Of a stretch of DNA of 64,000 bases, positions 1 to 9,631 are shown piece after piece. A model generated the notes under the pieces. It was not told where the DNA came from. It ran no database searches and worked only from the letters and a program-made list of their open reading frames with translations. The stretch lies in NCBI GenBank assembly GCA_016271365.2, contig CM028131.1, forward strand, positions 288,799,001 through 288,863,000, in the 5' to 3' direction. Each line of letters starts with the position of its first letter. The stretch's first letter is position 1. A program made the position numbers and the translations under genes. The stretch is from Neoceratodus forsteri. Taxonomy: Eukaryota; Chordata; Ceratodontiformes; Ceratodontidae.

Positions 1-37
1 TTCCTGCCGCCTTGGGATTATCAGCTAGGTACTCTCC

Positions 38-142
38 CACTAGTGTGAATGAGTGGTGGAGACTTATGTCAGGAAGATAGGAAAATTACGTACCCTACCG
101 TAATTCTTGATCTTCTTGGGCGAGTCTCCACCACTCGATCCT
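38..142 (+). repeat. Internal complementary region of DIRS E2
   Basis: The block reads AGTGTGAATGAGTGG and onward, then turns into the reverse complement of the element's own right end (compare 455-530) and closes with CCACCACTC. It therefore joins reverse complements of the left and right termini. In DIRS elements this block is the template that completes the ends of the circular DNA intermediate. Confidence 0.8.
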
Positions 143-454
143 CCTCTCCATCCCGAGCTCACGCTGTATTGGTCTTCACTCCCTCAAATCTTTAGGCCGT
201 GAGGACTTCTTTGCTGACCCTTCTTGCAGGGTCATCACGGACTATCTTATGTCCGTTTTTAATGTTGGGTTTACCCTTTTCGTTGGTGCGCTGCACCTCC
301 TTGGTAAAAGGTACTGAGAGGCGGTTGGAGGTACGTCGCCGAGATGGTCATTACGCTCGACAGCTGCTTTCGTGACGCCGTGTCTCATGGCCGCCTCTCG
401 CTCCGACCCTCCAGCAAAAGTTTGCTCCGATGGGTCTTAGTGCCTCCGGCGCCA

Positions 455-530
455 ATCCCACTAGTGTGAATGAGTGGTGGAGACTCGTCCAAGAAGATCA
501 AGAATTACGGTAGGTACGTAATTTTCCTAT
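455..530 (+). repeat. Right inverted terminal repeat of DIRS E2
   Basis: Begins at the conserved AGTGTGAATGAGTGGTGGAG motif and ends at ...ATTTTCCTAT. The same terminal block closes E (46205-46273), and closely related ends close C (37350-37401) and D (38790-38852). Confidence 0.8.
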
Positions 531-879
531 CTTTTTCATTTGCCTTCTACGTAATTGGTTCCCATATAAGTAATATTGATGATTGATATTTTTTTCCAAA
601 ATGCAAGATTGAACATTTTGATGTATTAAATCTCAAATTCCAACTTATAGACCATTGTTCTAAAGTATCCATATCTTTTTGAATGACTAAACAATAATTC
701 AAATGACTTGCTATGTTTACCGTCTTACAATCATCAGCATACTTTATGATGTTATTTTCAATATTGCAAGATAAGTCTGAAATAAAGCACTGAAAAATAA
801 TGGGTGCAAGGACCGATCCCTTGGGGGACACCACTCAAAACCGGATTCCAAGATGATCTAAAACCATCAGTGGATACAC
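531..879 (-). pseudogene. CR1 ORF2, reverse transcriptase central part with YADD
   Basis: The minus-strand frame 834-547 reads SPKGSVLAPIIF, then KYADDCKTV (the catalytic Asp pair) and then FNTSKCSILHFGK. This is the SGVPQGSVLGP-to-YADD stretch of jockey/CR1-type RTs. The upstream SGVPQG codons at about 835-845 are in a different frame, so a frameshift lies near 830. It continues the piece at 2508-3222 once the Harbinger-like insertion is set aside. The C-terminal RT end is missing because DIRS E2 abuts at 530. Confidence 0.8.
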
Positions 880-882
880 ATT

Positions 883-2504
883 GGCCCAGATATTCAAACT
901 GCGCCATTCTGTGGCGCCAAGCCCCTAAGCTGCTCAAGAAAGTTGCGCGGGGGTGTCAGAAGCGATATTCAGCGGAGTTAGCTATTTAAGCGACTTCTTT
1001 GAATATCGCCCGGTAATACACCATTGTGCGTAGGCGCAGTGGAATTGCGCCACTGCAAATGGTCGGAAGTGGAGCATTCAGATGCAGTGGCGCAAGTTCC
1101 ATTGCGCCATGCACAGCACCTGCGATATTCAAAGGTGACATGCAAATGGGGCCATAATTTATGCAAAGCGCGGGGGCCATTTGCATCTAATACGGCCCCA
1201 TTTGCGATCAATGTACATGCAGATGCGCGATCCCCGGCGACTTGCGCCTGGCGCCCTGCCGAGCAGCAGCCGTCTCGAGGACTGACGCTCGATCGCGGGC
1301 ATAATAGTATCCCCGTAGCCGATCACAGGCAGCACAGTAGTGCCCGTCCCCAGCAGCCCAATCGCGGGCATAGCGGTCTCAACCCCCGACTAGCCTGATG
1401 GCGGGCATGAATGCAACCCCCTCACCCCCATTGGCAGTCGTGGACATGAATGCAACCCCACCCCTCCGAGTAGCCCGATTGCGGGCAGCAGACCTCCCTC
1501 CCCAGTGTCCAATGTCCCTGGTGGTCCAGTGGACCTAGAGTAGCCCGATCGCAGGCAGCATCCGTTCCCCCAGTATGTTATCCTGATGATCTAGTGGCCT
1601 ACCACCCGCTCTCCCGTCAGCCGGCCCGAGTGACAGCACTCCCGCCTGCTGCCCGCCAGCTGATGACAGCTCGGTAGGGCTGCCGCCCGTGGTTCAGAGC
1701 AGGCCAGTAGTGCGTGCAACTCATACATACAAGGCGATCCAGATTCACATATCTGGACTGCCTTGTCTGATATGGGCTACAAGCCCATTGGCTCATGCTC
1801 TGAACCAATGGGTGTGCAGCCTACCGAGCTGTCGAAGGCGGAACGAGGCGAAATAGTGGGCTCAATAAATGGTGGGGTGGTGGGCCACTAGATCACCAGG
1901 ATAAGATACTTGGGGTACGGATGCACGCCACGATTGGGCTACTCTAGGTCCACTGGACCACCAGGGATATTGGACATTGGGGGAGGTCTGATCCCGCAAT
2001 CGGGCTACTCGGAGGGTGGGGGTTGCATTGTTCATGCCCGCCGATCGGAGCTACTCGGGGGTGGGAGGTGCATTCATGCCCGTGATCTGGCTACCAGCCG
2101 GGGGAGAATACTGTGCTGCCTGTGATCGGGCCACTGGGGACTTCAGCCCATGATCAGGGCATGGGGTCCCGCCAGGTGCGGCGGGAACAAGGAGGGCCAC
2201 CCACAGGTGGCAGCTGCTGTGTTGCGCCTGCAGTGCGGCAGCTCACCTGTGGGTGGCCATCGACTTGATCCTTTTTTGATGTAAAGTTGTGCAGGCAGGT
2301 AGGGGTTGCCTGCGCCAACTCTACGTAGCCTGGCTGAATATCGGGCTGTGCAGTTTATGCATGGTACGCCCCCACCTGTGCCTGCATACACGCATTGATG
2401 CTACCGGCACATCGGGATTTAGCAGGCACACTTTTCCTTTAAATATCGCCCAGACCGGTTATCAGTGGGTTGTGCATGGCTCAACCCTTTTGAATATCTG
2501 GGCC
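883..2504. mobile_element. Non-autonomous Harbinger-like element with internal palindrome
   Basis: Sixteen-base inverted termini, GGCCCAGATATTCAAA at 883-898 and its reverse complement ending at 2504, are flanked by ATT on both sides (880-882 and 2505-2507). A 3-base duplication with GG-starting termini fits the PIF/Harbinger group. No transposase can be read in any frame. The inside is GC-rich and made of degenerate repeats around AGTAGCCCGATCGCGGGCA, with the left half recurring inverted in the right half. The element interrupts a CR1 reverse transcriptase. The superfamily call rests only on termini and duplication length. Confidence 0.65.
1447..2060. repeat. Large inverted repeat with degenerate tandem units
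   Basis: The stretch 1447-1550 (GAATGCAACCCCACCCCTCC onward, through GGTGGTCCAGTGGACCTAGA) returns as its reverse complement at about 1940-2060, with some mismatches. Both arms contain copies of a unit with the core GTAGCCCGATYGCGGGCA, also seen at 1290-1410. The arms are separated by about 400 bases of unrelated sequence. Confidence 0.65.
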
Positions 2505-2507
2505 ATT

Positions 2508-3222
2508 GTCTTCTATTTTTTAACTAGTTATTAATCCAATTTACAAATAGTGGTTTAATTTTTAATATTAATAATTTTTGAATCAAAGCCCAATGAGGTA
2601 CTGAATAGAACGCTTTTTTAAAGTCCAACAAGACATCACATGGTATTCCTTTATCAAGTTTGTCACTTAATAGTCATAAAAACTGCTTAGATTTGTGACA
2701 ACTGATCTTCCTTTTATAAATTCATGTTGAGTGGTATCCATAGGTGCAATAATTAGAGACAATTCATCCTTAATAATTCGCTCAAGCAGTTTACATACTG
2801 TTGGAGTAAGGGAAATAGGACGGTAATTTCCACCAAACTTCTATCACCCTTTTTATGTAATGGAGTAATATATGCTTCTTTCCAATCAGTTGGCACAAGA
2901 CCAGATTTTAAACTTCTATCATATATTAACTTTAAAGGCAGACTTAAATGATCTTTCGTTAATAATAACATGTCTTCTGAAATACCATCTGGACCAGGTG
3001 GTGTACCCTTTTTGATAGACTGCAATTTACTTTTTATGTTTTCTAGAGAAATTTCCATGTGTTTTCCTGTATTATTAGTGTCATATTCCTTATCTGATGT
3101 CAATCTTTTAAAAGAATTACAAAATAGCTGTTGAGTTCGTTAGCCTTTTTTATTTTGTCACTGATGACTATTCCATTTATTTTCAAGAGGCCCACTTTGC
3201 AATCCTGCTTCTTTAAAGAATG
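2508..3222 (-). pseudogene. CR1 ORF2, reverse transcriptase N-terminal part
   Basis: The minus-strand frame 3103-2753 contains the LINE RT entry motif PPGPDGISE followed by DWKEAYITPLHKKGD, the usual LINE RT block-1 and block-2 layout. The frame then shifts, and codons for a DVLLDFKKAF-type block (the first catalytic Asp region) can be read at about 2610-2640. The piece is bounded by the Tc1 element at 3225 and the Harbinger-like element ending at 2504. Confidence 0.75.
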
Positions 3223-3224
3223 TA

Positions 3225-4835
3225 TAGTGCCTTCAGAAAGTATTCACCCCCCTTGAATTTTGTCACATTTTGTTGTGTTACTACCAGAAGTTTTAATGCA
3301 TTGAAATGATTTTTTTCTCCCGTGATTCACACAGCATACTCAACAATTTAAAGGGGCAAAAATATTTGTATTGTGTAACAAAAAATGTATGAAACATTAA
3401 AAACTGAAATATCTTGTTTACTTAAATATTCACCCCCCTGAGTCAGTACTTTGTAGAAGCGCCTTTGGCAGCAATTACAGCTTTGAGTCTTCTTGGGTAT
3501 GTCTGTATCAGCTTTGCACATCTGGATTTGGGGATTTTCACCCATTCTTCCTTGCAGATTTGCTCAAGCTCTGTCAAGTTGGATGGGGAGCGTCGGTGAA
3601 CTGCAATCTGTAAGTCTTTCCACAGATTCCCAATGGGATTCAAGTCTGGGCTTTGGCTGGGCCACTCAAGGACATTCACCTTCTTGTTCTGAGGCCACTC
3701 CAGTGTTGCTTTGGCTGTATAGTTGGGGTCGTTGTCCTGTTGGAACATAAATCTTCGCCCCAGTCCAAGGTCTATTGCAGACTGATGCAGGTTCTCCTCA
3801 AGGATGTGCCTGTATTTGGCTCCATTCATTGTTCCCTCCATCCTGACAAGTGCCCCAGTCCCTGTCGCTGAAAAGCATCCCCATAACATGATGCTGCCCA
3901 CCACCATGCTTCATGGTAGGGATGGTGTTACACGGGTGATGAGCTGTGTTCGGTTTGCGCCAGGCATAGCGCTTTGCATTCAGGCCAAAGAGTTCAATTT
4001 TTGTTTCATCAGACCAGAGAATCTTTTGCCACGTGGTCTCAGAGTCTGCCACATGCCTTCTTGCAAACTCCAGGTGTGCTATTATGTGGCCTTTTCTCAG
4101 GAGTGGCTTCCGTCTAGCCACTCTCCCATAGAGGCTACATCTGTGAAGTGCTGCAGAGATTGTTCCCATCTCAGCCATGGAACTCTGTAGTTCTGTCAGG
4201 GTGGTCATTGAGTTCTTGGTCACTTCCCTGACCAAGGTCCTTCTTGCCCGGTTGCTCAGTTTGGGAGGACGGCCTGCTCTAGGAAGAGTCTGGGTGGTTC
4301 CGTAATCTTTTCATTTCCTAATTATGGACTTGACTGTGCTCCTGGGAACTTTCAACACCCTAGAAATGTTTTTATACCCCTCCCCAGATCTATGCCTCCT
4401 CACAATTCTATCACGGAGTTCTACGGATAGCTCCTTGGTCTTCATGGTAGAGTTTCTGCTCTAACATACACTGTCAACAGTGGGACCTTATATAGACAGG
4501 CGTATTTCCTCTGAAATCATGTCAACCATTTGAACTGACCACAGGTGGACTCCATTCGAGTTTTAGAGTGATCTCACAAGGAAATTAGCACCTGAGCTTA
4601 ATTTGTAGTGTCATAGCAAAGGGGGTGAATACTTATCAACTCAAGACATTTCAGGTTTTTATTTTAAGTTACATGTACAAAAAATTCCAGAAGTTTCATT
4701 CCACTTTGACATTATACTGTAATTTGTGTAGATGCGTGACAAAAAAAAATCCCATATAAATGTATTTTAATTTGAGTTTGCAACCTCACAAAATGTGACA
4801 AAATCCAAGGGGGTGAATACTTTCTGAAGGCACTG
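3225..4835 (-). mobile_element. Tc1/mariner-type DNA transposon
   Basis: The ends are inverted repeats built on AGTGCCTTCAGAAAGTATTC (left start 3225, right end 4835), each flanked by TA, the Tc1/mariner target duplication (3223-3224 and 4836-4837). The terminal match continues for over 50 bases with mismatches, including the shared CACATTTTG block. The element is 1611 bases long, the usual Tc1 size, and carries one decayed transposase gene on the minus strand. It interrupts the CR1 LINE between endonuclease and RT. The first base of the left terminus differs from the right one (T for C). Confidence 0.9.
3443..4444 (-). pseudogene. Tc1-like transposase, DD34E type, broken and lacking the catalytic Glu
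   Basis: The reading starts at the minus-strand ATG at 4444 with MKTKELSVELRDRIV, the paired-like DNA-binding region, and soon meets a stop (about 4312). It resumes in frames 4235-3798 and 3907-3443. The first catalytic Asp is in WSDETKIELFG (about 4010). After a frameshift near 3850-3900 comes MFQQDNDPNYTAK with the second Asp. Thirty-four residues later, where Tc1 enzymes have PIENLW, this copy reads PIGNLW (codon at 3629-3631), so the catalytic Glu is a Gly. The protein would cut and paste the element through its terminal repeats. This copy could not, because of the stop, the frameshift and the lost Glu. Confidence 0.88.
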
Positions 4836-4837
4836 TA

Positions 4838-5885
4838 TATAACTACAATATTTTATTGTTTCCTTTTTGTGCTTTAAGTGCTATATTTCTTTCAAAATTT
4901 TGTTTTGATTGTCTTATTTCTCTTTTACAATTTCTTTGCAAGCATTTAAGAGAGGATAGTAATCTATTACAATTATTTTGTTTATATATTTTAAATAATT
5001 TCTTTTTCTTCTTAATCATCTTAATTATTTTTGCGGATAACCACTTTGGACGATGTTTTAATTTCCTTTTCTTTATTTTTGGAATAAACGTTTTTGCTAC
5101 TCCTAATATTTCCTGAAAGACTGACCATACTTCATTAACATCATCTGATGTCAATAACTCATTGCACTTCATCTTAGATAAATGTTCCATTAAAGCTACC
5201 TTATCTACTTTATTATATTGGTAGATTTCAGTGATGTTATAAGAAACTGAAAAAGGAAATTGAAGACTGGAAGTAGCTGCATTGTGATCACTATTACATA
5301 ACGATATAGATACCAAACAATTTAATATTTTTAATGGTTCACTACTCAAAACCACGCCTAATATATTTAAACCTCTAGTTGGTAAAGTAACAGATTGAAT
5401 CAGATCTAATTCGCTACAAGTTTGTAAAAAATCTTTTGAAGATATATGTACTGCTTTTTTATTTACCCAAACAATATTACCCATGTTCAGATCACCCATT
5501 AATACAGTATCCCGTAAATCTGCTGCTACAGCCATCTCGGACATCATTTCTTTTAAAACTTGTTTATCTGAGTTAGGTGCTCTATAACAAAGACCCAAAA
5601 TAAGTTTTTTTTAGCCTAACTCTAACCTTACCCATAATGATTCTACAGTACTTTTATTAATTATAATTTTGCTCAATATTTCTGTAGCAATTATCTCAGA
5701 GTTAACAAATAAAGCAATACCTCCACGATTTTCTCTACCTAAATGAAATAGTGAATAACCTGGAATAGAGGTTACCCATTCTGGATTCTTTGACCACCAT
5801 GTTTCCGTAATACCAACAACATCAGGTCTTTCAGACACTACCCTGACCACTAACTCATCAAACTTTGAGACTAAACTTTGTGCAT
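4838..5885 (-). pseudogene. CR1 ORF2, apurinic-type endonuclease domain (broken)
   Basis: Two minus-strand frames, 5850-5611 and 5598-4843, cover one AP-type endonuclease. The first has the ITETWW block, the second the GDLNMGN block and the SDHNAA block, which match the catalytic Asp-Asn and Asp-His pairs of LINE endonucleases. A stop and frame change near 5600-5610 separates them. After the endonuclease comes a lysine-rich linker (about 4910-5060) leading toward the RT, cut off by the Tc1 element at 4835. The endonuclease would nick target DNA to prime reverse transcription. It is inactive as it stands because the ORF is broken. Confidence 0.8.
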
Positions 5886-5966
5886 TAAACTATTGAAAAT
5901 CTAAATTAGCAGTATTCTTGTTTCTACCAGGAAACTGATTATTTTTAACTTTACTACCCTTCCCCC

Positions 5967-7067
5967 TTAGTGGTTTAAATGCAAAGACTTTACGGAACAC
6001 TGAAAGTGACTACATAGTTCATATATACCATTTTTATTCAGATGTAGTCCATCTTTTGCAAACGAGTTTTTATTATTAACAAAAACCTCCCAACAGTTTA
6101 TAAACTGAAGATTTTCATTCCTACACCAATTATACAATCTAGCATTTATACGTTCAATGGTGTGATTTTTCTCCAGTTTTGCACTTGGAACAGGAAGAAT
6201 ATTAGAAATAAAAACTTTACAATTCTTAAATGCAGCGTACTTTCCAAGGTCAATAATATCTAAACAAATATCATTTTCATGATCATATCCAACATTGTTT
6301 GTCTCCACATGAAAAATAGTATTTGATAGTTGTGAAATTATATCATCAATTTTTTCAGTGATATCTTTAATTTTTACACCTGGGAAACAGTGTATTTTCA
6401 CATTATTATCTTGAAGCATATTACTAGCGGATTTTATAATAGAATCCCCTATAATCAAGGTAGATAGTGCAGGGTCAAAGCCCTCATCAACAAGATCAGC
6501 AGTAGGAGAGGGCGGCAATAAGGCACTGAATCCGTTTCTAATATCTATTCCAGTTAGCTGTTGTGAATCATTATTTGGAATACCAACTGCTCTTCTTCCT
6601 TTTAAAAAATTTTTTTTGGGCATAACCACCCAACCATCTTCAGCATCAGTATTTCCTTCTCTGGGCTGTTTATTGGCAGAAATCATAGGGTGAATAACTT
6701 GTTCATTATGTTCATGTGGTATTGAACCTTGATTGAAATCTATTTTATTAAAGGGATCAGTCAAAGATGTTAATACTACAGTATTTCTACTGTCAGTTAC
6801 TACGGGTTCAATTTGGGGTGTAGTAGCTTCATTAGGGCCAGGTAGTTGAAGGCCACGCACCATATTATCCATATAACATTCTAAATCTCTTAATTCTTTA
6901 ACAGTATTCAATTCTGAAGATAATCTTATAATTTGCTTTTTCAATGAGCTTAACTCAAAACAATTTGGACAGTCATGTGGCTGAGACATACCATTAGCGT
7001 TTGGTATGATGCAGAGCACACGTTTACAAAGTGCACAAACCATTATACTATGACCTGTGTGTAACAT
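5967..7067 (-). CDS. CR1 ORF1 protein: zinc finger plus SGNH-type esterase domain
   Basis: An open frame of 366 codons with no internal stop. Residues 11-36 hold two CxxC pairs (CALC, CPNC) like the Cys-rich finger found in CR1 ORF1 proteins. Residues 40-75 look like a coiled coil. Residues 201-345 carry the GDSL/SGNH esterase layout: GDS at 207-209 with the putative nucleophile Ser209, an Asn-containing block near 255-258, and DGLHLN at 339-344 with the Asp/His pair. The block usually written GTN reads ETN here, so the oxyanion-hole glycine seems lost. In CR1 elements this ORF lies 5' of the EN-RT ORF, as here. Its role in transposition is not settled; RNA binding and lipid-ester hydrolysis have been proposed for the family. 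Confidence 0.8.
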   Translation of the reverse strand: MLHTGHSIMVCALCKRVLCIIPNANGMSQPHDCPNCFELSSLKKQIIRLSSELNTVKELRDLECYMDNMVRGLQLPGPNEATTPQIEPVVTDSRNTVVLTSLTDPFNKIDFNQGSIPHEHNEQVIHPMISANKQPREGNTDAEDGWVVMPKKNFLKGRRAVGIPNNDSQQLTGIDIRNGFSALLPPSPTADLVDEGFDPALSTLIIGDSIIKSASNMLQDNNVKIHCFPGVKIKDITEKIDDIISQLSNTIFHVETNNVGYDHENDICLDIIDLGKYAAFKNCKVFISNILPVPSAKLEKNHTIERINARLYNWCRNENLQFINCWEVFVNNKNSFAKDGLHLNKNGIYELCSHFQCSVKSLHLNH

Positions 7068-7107
7068 AAACGATAGTTTTCTCTGTTGTTATCCATTTTT
7101 TTTCCTC

Positions 7108-8160
7108 CTTCTTTTACTGTAAGAGGACTGGATGGTTGCTCTGAACATGAGGGATGCATACCTTCATGTCACAATCTGCAAGTCTCATTGAAAGTACCTG
7201 CCATTCATGCTCCAAGCCTCACACTGTCAGTTTTGTGTTTTACCTTTTGGTTTGTCTTCTGCACTACGTATCATTATGAAGTGTTTTTGCAGTGGTAGCA
7301 GCTGCCCTGCACAGGGAGGGCCTCTGTGTCTACCCATATACCGACACCTGGTTTCTGAAGGCCCCGTCACGTGAGGCCATAGTCTGCACCCTGTTTGACC
7401 CGACAGCTGTTCTACCAGTTGGGTATCCTGGTCAGTGAGCGGAAGTTGGTCTTTACTCCATGCCAGCACCCACATCACATAGGAGTTGTCTTGGGCACAG
7501 GGCTAGGATGAGCATTTTTGCACTCAGACCATGCTTTGGCCCAGGTTCAGCTGGTCTCCTTCAGTGAATTTATCTCCGTCAGAAGCCTGCTGCGGCTTAT
7601 CAGCCTCTTGGCTGCTGCCATACTGACTTACCCTCTGGCACTTCTGCACATGAAGATCCCACACTGGCTCTTTGGGGCAGAGCGTTCTGACGAGTTGGAG
7701 TGTCTCGTACCAGTGATTTCTCCTCTCCATCTCTCCCTGCTCTGGTGTTTGGATTGCTCTAATCTAAATAAGGGGTTCCTATTTCTTCATCCATCCCCAC
7801 TCTTCGTAATGACAACGGACACCCTGGGTTCTGGCTGGGGTGCCCATCTGGGCTCCTTCAGAACTCTGGGCTACTGGAACATTTCAGATACAGTTCTGCA
7901 CAGCAGCAGCAAAGATGAGGACTCTTCTGCGTGGCGTACAGGCCTTCACTGGTCACCTTCTGGGGCATCAGTTGCTTATCCCTAAAGACAAGATTTTGGT
8001 GATACCCTACATCAGCTGACAGGGCAGAGTCCACTCTTATCCTTTCTGCATAGAGGTGATGAGAGTTTGGCACTGGATTGTAGAACACAAAATGTTTCTG
8101 TCAGCAGTATTCCTCCCGATACTCTCACCTCCCTAGCAGATCATCTTAAGTCCGTCCTAG
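7108..8160 (+). pseudogene. DIRS 'H': reverse transcriptase and RNase H remains (outermost element)
   Basis: The frames shift often, but the order matches intact DIRS pol. DWMVALNMRDAYLHV and CQFCVLPFGLSSA at about 7127-7265 match the RT palm. LLRLISLLAAAILTYPLALLHM at about 7580-7650 matches the RT-to-RNase H connection. MTTDTLGSGWGAHLG at about 7812-7855 is the first RNase H aspartate block. VMRVWHWIVEHKMFLSAVF at about 8060-8115 is the RNase H end. The closest relative in the window is DIRS G. The 5' half of H is not visible, presumably beyond the CR1 insertion. H is by far the most decayed DIRS here, as expected of the oldest host layer. Confidence 0.8.
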
Positions 8161-8387
8161 AGCCAAAAACAAATGGTTTAATACCTTTTATTGGACCAAC
8201 ATAGATGTTACAAAAAGAAAAGAATGTCTAAGCTTTCAGACCAACCGAGTCCTTCCTCGGAGACTTATGACAATTGTTCAGAGAGTCACAGTCTATTAAC
8301 ACCCAGATCATACATTAAAAAAAAAAAAAATTGTCATTGGTTAGAAGTACCTAGTTCAAACAATCACAAATTTAAATGTCTATGTCA
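8161..8387. mobile_element. Short unclassified insertion in DIRS H with 7-base duplication
   Basis: This 227-base block interrupts H exactly between flanking copies of GTCCTAG (8154-8160 and 8388-8394). Joining the flanks restores the DIRS reading that leads to HEWEL. It contains TTATTGGACCAACATAGATG and a run of 14 A at about 8318-8331. I cannot name the family. The duplication size would suit a hAT-like or short retroposed element. Confidence 0.5.
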
Positions 8388-8735
8388 GTCCTAGGCATTT
8401 TGCCATGAGTGGGAGCTCTTAGACTCCATCGTTGATGGCCTCTTCGTAAAATGGGGTGAGCCAGACTGGAGCCTGTTTGCGACTCTCTACAGTGCAGAAC
8501 TGCTGTGTTTCTGCTTGCTCCAGTGCCTGTAGTTTTTTTGATGAGATGGCGCTGTCTGTCTCCTGGAAAGGGTGGTTTATGTACACTTTCCCCAGTCCCT
8601 CTAAAACAGATGGTTCTGGTCAAGCTGAGAGTCGAGTTGGTCACACTAATTCTGGTGACCTCTTGCTGGTTCAGACAAACTGGTTCCTTCTGCTCCAGCA
8701 ATTGACAGTGAAACCACCGGTCCCACTCCTTCTGC
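8388..8735 (+). pseudogene. DIRS 'H': RNase H-to-recombinase linker
   Basis: After the duplicated GTCCTAG the frame reads HEWELLDSIVDGLFVKWGEPDWSLF, which aligns with the HEWELDQEIADNIFLHWG-type linker of DIRS G (53065-53120). SWKGWFMYTF follows, corresponding to DWKGRFVYAF. The linker lies between RNase H and recombinase in all DIRS copies here. It ends abruptly at about 8735, where the text becomes unrelated. Confidence 0.72.
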
Positions 8736-9379
8736 AGATGGGACTTCTTTTTATTTATTTATTTTTTAACTCTATTTATGCACTGGCTCTGTGGAACTCT
8801 CTCGGGCATCCTACAGTGCCCCCAACTCTTCCTCCATGCCTGAGAGGCCTCCTGCTTCCTGGCAGCAGCCTGGCTATCCCCCCAGCTCTAAGCCCCCCGA
8901 GGTAGGACCGCCCTTTCCACAGGGTGCTCTATCTGAGAGTCGGGCGGGCTGTGCTGTCGGGAGGAGTGCCACTGGCGGTGGAATGTGGTCGGGTGGATGT
9001 AGGTGCCTCGCTATCCACGAGCGGATGTTTTCTATTTTAGTTGCATCCCTGCCAAGTTCGGACGTGCAGTGACGTCACATCTGCCACAACTCCACTCCTT
9101 CTACTGCAGTGCCCAAACGTGCGCACATCCTCCAGTCTCCACCGGGTGATGCTGTTGCACCGGGCAGTCCCTAGATCCCTCCCCAGAGAGAGGAGAGCAG
9201 TCCACAGATGCTCAGTCCTCTCTCTCCCCTGCTGACCCCCAACGACCTGGGCTCGTTCCCAAACCCGGGTTGCCGGCGTGGCACAAGGTGTGGGATCCAG
9301 CGCCTCAACCCTCAGCGCCACTGGGCCAGCTTCAGTCTGGACTTCTGACACAGGAACTGGATGCTGCGGTGCATCTAGG
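8736..9379. other. GC-rich unassigned block inside DIRS H
   Basis: It starts with a T-rich TTTATTTATTTATTTT stretch (about 8747-8765), followed by about 600 bases of GC-rich text with no motif I recognise. Open frames on both strands are short and show no family motifs. Its flanks belong to one DIRS reading (linker on the left, recombinase on the right), so it is most likely another insertion, but I found no terminal repeats or target duplication. Confidence 0.4.
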
Positions 9380-9631
9380 TCTCGGGACCCTGCATCTCAA
9401 AGCCTGACTCCTGAGGATGTAGAGCTGTCCCACTTGGAAGTTTCCCCGGTGGTTGCTGCTTTACTACTGACAGCTAGGAGCCATGTACATGGTACACCTA
9501 TTTGCAAAAATGCAAATGTTTTACAGTTTGGAGTGCTGCTCAGGCCCTGGATCCCTTTACATGTCAAGTTTAATCTAGTGCTAGACTGCCTCTTGTTCGT
9601 TAAGGACTTTGGCCTCAGGTATTCCTCTATT
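9380..9631 (+). pseudogene. DIRS 'H': tyrosine recombinase N-terminal part
   Basis: LTPEDVELSHLEVSPVVAAL at about 9397-9460 matches the start of the recombinase region in E (LAPEEIEVDRFNVSHRVSGI). After frameshifts, CLLFVKDFGLRYSSI at about 9585-9631 matches the core-binding helices before KVHLAAVSA. The text stops in mid-domain at the DIRS A insertion and resumes in frame at 15253. Confidence 0.75.

Larger units (their letters stand above)
1..530 (+). mobile_element. DIRS element 'E2', 3' terminal part only
   Basis: This is the last half kilobase of a DIRS retrotransposon of the same family as the element at 39477-46273. It starts in the stretch just after the recombinase ORF, passes through an internal complementary region (about 38-142), then a noncoding 3' stretch, and ends with the right inverted terminal repeat (about 455-530), closing in the same GTAGGTACGTAATTTTCC-type end. 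Most of the element lies left of the window. On its right, sequence of a minus-strand CR1 LINE begins at about 531, so this DIRS appears to have entered that LINE. The match to 45720-46273 is clear by eye. Confidence 0.85.
531..7105 (-). mobile_element. CR1-clade LINE, nearly full length, split by three insertions
   Basis: Read on the minus strand, the pieces occur in LINE order: ORF1 with an esterase domain (7067-5967), the endonuclease (about 5885-4838) and reverse transcriptase pieces at 3222-2508 and 879-531. The gaps are a Tc1 element (3225-4835), a Harbinger-like element (883-2504) and the DIRS end at 1-530, which removes the LINE 3' end from view. Flanking LINE sequence reads on across each gap, allowing for frameshifts. 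On the other side, at about 7105, the sequence changes abruptly into the DIRS element H, so this LINE probably inserted into H. The esterase-bearing ORF1 places it in the CR1 group rather than L1. Confidence 0.85.

Noticed and set aside
1024..1398. 124-codon frame inside the Harbinger-like element as a transposase
   Set aside because: It is made of translated GC-rich repeats and shows no DDE or DNA-binding motif.
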